Shown here: positions 58,333 through 64,000 of the stretch, in pieces
Position numbering within the stretch: the first letter of the stretch is position 1
Layout of the letters: each line of letters opens with the position of its first letter
Assembly (NCBI RefSeq): GCF_904846605.1
Contig: NZ_CAJHBI010000012.1
Span: 19,249 to 83,248 of the forward strand
DNA: 64,000 nucleotides
Direction of reading: 5' to 3'
DNA from: Psychrobacter sp. 72-O-c
GTDB taxonomy: Bacteria > Pseudomonadota > Gammaproteobacteria > Pseudomonadales > Moraxellaceae
Notes under the pieces: generated by a model
Told to the model about the DNA's origin: nothing
Databases searched by the model: none
Seen by the model: only the letters and a program-made list of their open reading frames with translations
Translations under genes and position numbers: made by a program

Positions 58333-59334
58333 TTAACCCTCCATCACGATATTTTCAATCAATACCGTCTTGCTATAGTCTTCTACGACATAGCATTCAT
58401 TGACTGATTGGTAATCGGTTGTACGATCCCATGCTGGCTCATCAATAAGATGACGGCGCATAGTGCCACGTTGCTGATAGATTGAAAGGTTGTCATGAGT
58501 GGTGATTAACAAGCCGTTCGGAACAAAGAAAGCAGGCGTATCGACTGGCAAACTACCCAATTGCTGACGTTGATACAGTGCCTTTGCAGCGGTCTGTTCA
58601 GTCGGTGAATGGTTTTGATTGAGCAGACCGACATATTTATCAGAGACCAGGTTGCGACTGGTGATTGCGGTCAAGCCATCTGCCTGACGATGCTGTTCAG
58701 AAATCATCTCGTTAATGGCCATCTCTACCAAAGCATCAAGATTCTTAAATTCTTGAGATGCGCCAATAGTAATACCATCAATGTGACGTTCTGAATTGTA
58801 GGCGCGGATTTTCTCAAGCCAACCAGTGTTTACGTCTTGCAGTAATGGATTTAAGTCACGATTGGAAGTCTTAGCGCGATGCGTACCATTGAAGCCGATA
58901 CGTTGCTTGTCTTCAGAAACGATTTTGACCGCCATAGCAGCAAGCTTAGTCTGGAAATCTGGTAGATAGCCCCAGTTATCAATAATTTCGTATAGATAAG
59001 CAATATCAGAGTTGGTCTGGGTGCATAAGTACTCATCGATAGCTTCAAGAGCACCAATATTAGTAGGTCGACGGGGCTGAATACGAGTATCGGTAGTACT
59101 AGCAGCTGACTGATTGCCGCCAAGACCTAGCTTCTGACCGTGACCAGCTTTTACGCCTTGAATATTAATACGACCTAAAAAGTCCGTTGCCTGACGATAA
59201 ACTTCAAGCAACTTTTGCTCGATAGAAGGAATGACATTAAATGCAGAAGTATGGTTGTTCGCATTGTTTAAACGAGCAACCTGCTGTTTGTACTGTTCTA
59301 ACTGTATAGCTGTTTGGGGATCTAAGGTAAACAT
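58333..59334 (-). CDS. N: Major capsid gpN (second copy)
   Basis: Identical to 23538..24539. Confidence 0.94.
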   Translation of the reverse strand: MFTLDPQTAIQLEQYKQQVARLNNANNHTSAFNVIPSIEQKLLEVYRQATDFLGRINIQGVKAGHGQKLGLGGNQSAASTTDTRIQPRRPTNIGALEAIDEYLCTQTNSDIAYLYEIIDNWGYLPDFQTKLAAMAVKIVSEDKQRIGFNGTHRAKTSNRDLNPLLQDVNTGWLEKIRAYNSERHIDGITIGASQEFKNLDALVEMAINEMISEQHRQADGLTAITSRNLVSDKYVGLLNQNHSPTEQTAAKALYQRQQLGSLPVDTPAFFVPNGLLITTHDNLSIYQQRGTMRRHLIDEPAWDRTTDYQSVNECYVVEDYSKTVLIENIVMEG

Positions 59335-59392
59335 AAATATCCTTGATGATTAATAAGTCAACTGAGCACCAGCACCAGTAGATGAATGAGTA

Positions 59393-60280
59393 TTAGTAAG
59401 CGGTTAGTTGAGCACCAGCGCCTGAAGATGGCGGGATATTAGTCAAATTGGTGGCAGGTTCTACTGACAGTTGAGTATTTAATGACTCAAGCTTGGTTTC
59501 TAATTCAGAGACCTGAGTAGTTAGCGACTCATTTACTTGAGCAACCTTGTCAGCTTTATCATTTAACTTTTCAAAGGATTGTAAGATTAAGTCTTGCTCT
59601 TGTGTGCTCATTCCTGATTTTTTGGAAGCAAACATAGCAGATAGTTTTTGCAAAAACCCATCAGCTTCAGGCTGAGTATTAAGCTCTTGCGTGGCTTCTG
59701 GCTGAACAACAGGTTGCTCAGTGGTAGTCGTGTCAGTACTAGCAGCTGGTGCTGGGACATTTTTAGTCATAAGGATAAGTTCCTGGTCAAAGTCAGTATG
59801 GAGTGCATCTGAATTTCGGCTGAATTTAAGGGGTTCGGTACCAAGGGAGGCAGGGGTGTCAGTGACAGCGAGTCCAACCAAGTAAGCGCGGTCAGTATCT
59901 GCAAATTTTGGATAAAATTCGATTGAAGGAAATATTTTTTCACCTTTCCCATTAGCTTCTATTAAGTCAGGTAGCGCCGATAATGTGGTATAAAGACACA
60001 TTAACTGCACGTCTAGCCCATTCTTTGTAAAAGTCTCCATTCCATGAGAGACAGCAATGACATCACCTAATCCAGAAGATTTTCTTTCACTATTCAAACC
60101 AGACCAGTAGTCACTCATGTGCTCACAGTTAATGCGTGCTATGTATTCGACAGGATCGTAAGTCTCGGACATATCAATAATTTGCTGTTGGGATAAAGAA
60201 CGGCCGTCAACAGTTTGTCCCTCACGGGCTACGCGAAAGCGCTTAACGACTCGTTTGCCGGGCAATACAGGATCAGCCAT
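59393..60280 (-). CDS. O: Scaffold/protease gpO (second copy)
   Basis: Identical to 24598..25485. Confidence 0.92.
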   Translation of the reverse strand: MADPVLPGKRVVKRFRVAREGQTVDGRSLSQQQIIDMSETYDPVEYIARINCEHMSDYWSGLNSERKSSGLGDVIAVSHGMETFTKNGLDVQLMCLYTTLSALPDLIEANGKGEKIFPSIEFYPKFADTDRAYLVGLAVTDTPASLGTEPLKFSRNSDALHTDFDQELILMTKNVPAPAASTDTTTTEQPVVQPEATQELNTQPEADGFLQKLSAMFASKKSGMSTQEQDLILQSFEKLNDKADKVAQVNESLTTQVSELETKLESLNTQLSVEPATNLTNIPPSSGAGAQLTAY

Positions 60281-60363
60281 AATCAATCTCGGTTATTAGG
60301 GTTTAGTAATTTTTAAATAGGCTTTAGTGTGTCGGCTAAAGGGGGTTACGGGCAACCGAATGT

Positions 60364-60388
60364 TAACCGTAAAGCGGTTTTACGGTTA
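60364..60388. promoter_or_regulatory. Late palindrome between O and P (second copy)
   Basis: Same 25 bp as 25569..25593. Confidence 0.6.
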
Positions 60389-60433
60389 CAAACAGCGTGG
60401 TTGCAAGGGTTACGAGCTATAAGCTATAGCCCT

Positions 60434-62236
60434 ATGACTACTAACAATACTGACACCCCAGACGACGCCAACAGCGACAATAGAGAACGGGCTCGACTAC
60501 TCTATGCGCAAGGCTTGACCGTCACTCAAATAGCAAAAGAACTCAATGAAAAGCGCCCGACTGTTGCCAGTTGGAAAAAGCGTGATGCGTGGGTGCGTGC
60601 AAGTATTTTTGAGAACGTCACATCAGCGATGCAAGCTCGGCTTTTATCGCTGATCAACATGGATAAGAAAGGCAATGCGGAATACAAAGAAATTGACTTC
60701 TTCAATAAGCAGTTAGAGCATGCGGCCAAAATCCAGCGTTATAACGATGGCGGTAACGGCGCAACGCTGAACCCAAAGCTATCCAATCGATATAAAGAAG
60801 ATAGAAAGCCAGCAGTTAAAAATTTATTTACTGAAGAAGAAATCGATGCGCTAGAAGAAGCTTTTAACTTGATGTTAGAGCCTTACCCGTTTCAACAGCG
60901 CTGGGTAGAAATACTAAACGGGACAAAAAAGCACCGTGCTGCACGTATCTTTATGATGCTCAAGTCTCGTCAGATTGGGGCGACTTACGTCATAGCACTG
61001 TGGGCACTGATAAATGCACTACGGACTAAAAAGAATAAGATTTTCCTTTCAGCTAGTAAGGCGCAAGCCTATCAGTTTATTGAATACATCAAGGCTTTTG
61101 TATTTGAAGTTTTAGGCAGAAATGTTGGCGGTGAGCCGATTGTATTATCGCTAGAAGACAATACGCAGGTCAGTCTTTACTACATGGGCACCAACGCACT
61201 GACAGCGCAAGGTCGTCACGGCGATGTCATCATGGATGAGTTCTTTTGGATTCGTAAATTTAAAGAGTTTAGAGCTGTCGCATCTGGTATGGCATCACAA
61301 AGTCACTTTCAGCAAGTCTATCTATCAACACCTAGCAGCGTTCTACACGAGGCTTATGCATTTTGGGCTGGTAAGGATGGCGTCAACAAAACAGATATAG
61401 ATATATCACACAGCGCTCTGAAGTCGGGCCGTTACTGCGGTGATGGTAAGTGGCGACTTATAGTTAATATAAAAGACGCGATTAGAGGTGGCTTTGACAA
61501 ATTAGATATAGCACAGCTGCTATTGGAATACACACCCGAACGCTTCGCCAACTTATTCATGTGTGTTTTTCTTGATGACAGCAATAGTTATTTCCCACTA
61601 TCAGTACTGCAGCCAAATATGGTTGACAGCTGGCAAATATGGGATGACTTCACACCGATGGGCAGCAAGCCTTTTGATGGTCCAGTCTGGGTAGGGTATG
61701 ACCCTAGTTTTACGGGTGACCGTCCAGCACTGGCAGTCATTGCACCGCCCAAAAATCAGCATGAACCCTATCGAATATTAGAGCGCAAGCATCTTGATCA
61801 CATGCCACCTCACGTCCAAGCCAAATATATAGAAAAAATATGTGAGCATTACAACGTTGAATTCTTAGGTATTGATACGACCGGCGCGGGTATCGCTGTA
61901 GCTGAGCACGTAAAAAAATTCTTCCCAAACTATACCGCCATCGTTTATAGCGTTGAAAGTAAAACGCGCATGGCACTACGAGCCAAAGAATTATTCACAA
62001 GACGCAAATTACACTTTGACGCGGGCAGTATTGATATTGCCAAAGCATTCATTGCAATCAAACAAGCATTGACTGGCAGTCAGAGACAGATGACCTTTGT
62101 CAGTAGCCGATCCAAAGAGGTTGGTCATAGCGATATTGCATGGGCAATTATGAATGCGTTAGAAAAAGCGCCATTAGCCAGCACAGAAATAATTAATGAC
62201 ACCGTAAATAAATCTCGAATAAGGGTACACAAATGA
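60434..62236 (+). CDS. P: Terminase large subunit gpP (second copy)
   Basis: Identical to 25639..27441. Confidence 0.94.
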   Translation: MTTNNTDTPDDANSDNRERARLLYAQGLTVTQIAKELNEKRPTVASWKKRDAWVRASIFENVTSAMQARLLSLINMDKKGNAEYKEIDFFNKQLEHAAKIQRYNDGGNGATLNPKLSNRYKEDRKPAVKNLFTEEEIDALEEAFNLMLEPYPFQQRWVEILNGTKKHRAARIFMMLKSRQIGATYVIALWALINALRTKKNKIFLSASKAQAYQFIEYIKAFVFEVLGRNVGGEPIVLSLEDNTQVSLYYMGTNALTAQGRHGDVIMDEFFWIRKFKEFRAVASGMASQSHFQQVYLSTPSSVLHEAYAFWAGKDGVNKTDIDISHSALKSGRYCGDGKWRLIVNIKDAIRGGFDKLDIAQLLLEYTPERFANLFMCVFLDDSNSYFPLSVLQPNMVDSWQIWDDFTPMGSKPFDGPVWVGYDPSFTGDRPALAVIAPPKNQHEPYRILERKHLDHMPPHVQAKYIEKICEHYNVEFLGIDTTGAGIAVAEHVKKFFPNYTAIVYSVESKTRMALRAKELFTRRKLHFDAGSIDIAKAFIAIKQALTGSQRQMTFVSSRSKEVGHSDIAWAIMNALEKAPLASTEIINDTVNKSRIRVHK

Positions 62237-63252
62237 CAGAGACCGTTACAGATCCAATCGCACAGTCTAATAACCCACGCCAAAAAGTAATCATGAGTGG
62301 ATTTGGAGAACCAGAGCCAGTACTTGATGGGCGGGGTATGTTTGAGTACGGCTATTGTCCGATGATGCAAGATTATTATGAATACCCTTTTGACATTGAC
62401 GCAGTGTCCAAACTATACCGAGCAACCAGCCATCACACTAGTGCGCTAATCACCAAGCGTAATGTATTGGCTAGCCTTTATAAGCCACACCCGAAACTAA
62501 GTCGCCAAGCATTCATCAAATTAGTAACCAATCTATTAGTATTCGATAACGCCTATGTTCAAGTGGTCCGAAACAGATTGGGTGGTGTTTTAGAGTTGCG
62601 AGCAAAGCTTGCACGCAATACGCGAAAAAGCATTATAGGTGACGGCTACCATCATGTTGATTTTAGACAGGCTTTGATCATCGAATACAATGAGCAAGTC
62701 ATCCATATATCGAATCCTGATATTGACCAAGAGTTGTATGGCATCCCTGATTATCTTAGCAGTGTAAATGCCATCACACTCAACGAAGCAGCGACATTAT
62801 TCCGCCGCAAGTACTATAAGAACGGCGCTCATGCTGGTTATATCTTACATTTATCAGATCCACTATCTACGCCTGAAGATGTTGACGACTTAGAGCAAGC
62901 CGTCCAAGAGTCAAAAGGCGCGGGCAACTTCAAAAACCTGTTTATGTACGTTCCCAACGGCAAGCCGGACGGCGTCAAAGTAATACCGCTGGCAGAAGTA
63001 GCGGCTAAGGATGAGTTTGCCAATATCAAAATAGCTTCACGCGATGATACTTTGGCCGGTCATCGAGTCCCGCCCCAATTAATGGGCGTGGTACCTAACA
63101 ATGCTGGCGGATTTGGTGACGCCAAGAAAGCTGCCGAGGTGTTCTATTGGCACGAGATACTACCGCTACAAAACATGCTGCTCGACATCAATGAGCAAGT
63201 TGGTGAGACTATCATTACATTCAATGGCTACGAGCTCGTAAAATCTGACTGA
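62233..63252 (+). CDS. Q: Portal gpQ (second copy)
   Basis: Identical to 27438..28457. Confidence 0.95.
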   Translation: MTETVTDPIAQSNNPRQKVIMSGFGEPEPVLDGRGMFEYGYCPMMQDYYEYPFDIDAVSKLYRATSHHTSALITKRNVLASLYKPHPKLSRQAFIKLVTNLLVFDNAYVQVVRNRLGGVLELRAKLARNTRKSIIGDGYHHVDFRQALIIEYNEQVIHISNPDIDQELYGIPDYLSSVNAITLNEAATLFRRKYYKNGAHAGYILHLSDPLSTPEDVDDLEQAVQESKGAGNFKNLFMYVPNGKPDGVKVIPLAEVAAKDEFANIKIASRDDTLAGHRVPPQLMGVVPNNAGGFGDAKKAAEVFYWHEILPLQNMLLDINEQVGETIITFNGYELVKSD

Positions 63253-63270
63253 TAATTATATTTTTCAACC

Positions 63271-63303
63271 AAAAGGCCGCTCATTTTTGAGTGGCCTTTT
63301 TTT
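63271..63303 (+). terminator. Terminator after Q (second copy)
   Basis: Identical to 28476..28508. The stretch 63304..63503 is the second copy of the gene-free possible cos region. Confidence 0.9.
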
Positions 63304-63503
63304 GTCACCCGACCATGGTGAAATTCGCTCCCTCCCGCCCGAGTTTGGCACACATAAGGGCCTTATTTTAATGCATCAATATCCCTCCGGAGGCCCACAG
63401 CTGCTAGAGGTTGATAAAACGGTGTAATGCGTATTAATGCAGTGTGATGCGGTATATATGGCGTTCTGAGAGCCTCTAAAATATCATGACGATAAAAAGA
63501 AAA

Positions 63504-63775
63504 GGTAATAAAGGTAATTCTATAACTTATCACGCCTAAGTTGTTGATTTTAATGGTTAATATTATTACCTCTAAAAGGTAATAAGAGGTAATTAAAAAG
63601 GTAATAATATATTAAATATAATTAAATCAATGGTTTAGGTATAAGTGTATATCACCTTTTAAAAAGGTAACTTATTACTTCTATATTACCTTATTATTAC
63701 CTTTTATCAAATCTCTATAAGCTATATAAATAAAGGTATACAGAGTATTATAAATAAATTATTACCTGTATTACC
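63504..63775. repeat. GGTAAT iteron-like array (second copy)
   Basis: Identical to 28709..28980, ten motifs. The left arm-type GTGGGCTG pair follows at 63859 and 63870. Confidence 0.65.
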
Positions 63776-63967
63776 TTTTTATTTGGTCGTGTGAAATATC
63801 TAGGGAATAACACTAAACAATACCGAGCATATACTTTTGGGGTTATTTTTTAATGGCCGTGGGCTGAGTGTGGGCTGATATATAACGTAAATATTAGTTA
63901 GTGTATTATCTGTAACCGTTGAATAGTGGGTCATTGACGCTTTGATGACTGCGGGCGTTGGCATATA

Positions 63968-64000
63968 CAGAGGTTTCGAATCTCTCCGTCTCCTCCAAAT
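63968..64000 (+). other. Attachment site core at the window end (attR or hybrid att)
   Basis: Same 33 bp as 29173..29205. The two cores are one unit length apart and bound a complete prophage. What follows beyond 64000 (host DNA or a third unit) cannot be seen. Confidence 0.65.

Larger units (their letters stand above)
1..64000. repeat. 34,795-bp direct tandem duplication of a P2-like prophage
   Basis: 1..29205 and 34796..64000 are the same sequence. All gene translations match exactly and no mismatch was found in the lines compared, including VR and intergenic DNA. The unit boundary in biological terms is the att core, not base 34796, which only reflects where the window begins. Confidence 0.95.

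Overview
The window is almost entirely one P2-like temperate myophage genome (unit 34,795 bp) present 1.84 times head to tail. Position n in 1..29205 recurs at n+34795 up to the window end; every translated gene is identical between the copies and I found no mismatch in the stretches I compared. No host gene is visible. Moderate GC, AT-rich intergenic DNA and the general look of the proteins suggest a Moraxellaceae host (Psychrobacter or Acinetobacter-like); that is an inference, not an identification. The attachment site (29173..29205) resembles the 3' end of a tRNA/tmRNA gene and recurs at 63968..64000, exactly at the window end. So 29206..64000 is one complete att-to-att prophage and 1..29205 is the right-hand part of another. 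Either two prophages sit in tandem or a circular/concatemeric phage genome was assembled linearly.

Layout of one unit, using the right copy for int to rep and the left copy elsewhere: integrase (29420..30589, -); a block of small early genes (30796..32438, -); a P4-alpha-like primase/helicase (32438..35104, -; its first 103 codons also at 1..309); further early genes including an Ogr-type late activator and a P22-Ant-type protein (352..3031, -); a ribbon-helix-helix regulator (3021..3236, -) divergent from an XRE repressor (3345..3686, +); a moron with a lipoprotein (4361..4930, +). The long late minus-strand operon then runs V-W-J-I, fibre, FI (sheath), FII (tube), E/E', Rz/Rz1, T, U, D (19492 down to 5234). 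A second minus-strand late operon is O-N-M-L-X, holin-like genes, muramidase, R, S (25485 down to 19596). P and Q (terminase and portal) are on the plus strand (25639..28457). An intergenic region after Q (28458..29419) carries the Q terminator, a possible cos, a dense array of GGTAAT motifs, and attP with repeated arm-type sites.

The outstanding feature is a complete diversity-generating retroelement (DGR) lying inside the tail sheath gene. The sheath is split into an N-terminal half (14950..15507) and a C-terminal half (11338..11937), which together are close to normal sheath length. Between them lie the variable target protein with its VR (13643..14974), Avd (13234..13617), the template repeat TR (13095..13208) and the DGR reverse transcriptase (11934..12956). 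TR and VR differ at 12 template adenines and at only two other positions. At the 3' end of the N-terminal sheath half is a textbook -1 frameshift signal: slippery G GGA AAG, 5-nt spacer, 6-bp all-GC hairpin. It would fuse the sheath half directly to the variable C-type-lectin-like protein (about 621 aa). The C-terminal sheath half has its own Shine-Dalgarno and a 4-nt ATGA overlap with the RT stop. This predicts a two-piece sheath, a fraction of whose subunits display a hypermutable domain along the tail, an architecture I do not know to have been described.

Other points worth attention: a 25-bp palindrome shared by the heads of the late operons (candidate late-activator site), an E/E' -1 frameshift as in P2, nested Rz/Rz1 spanins placed between E' and T, a reused translation-initiation cassette in the early operon, and an integrase whose box I arginine appears to be serine.
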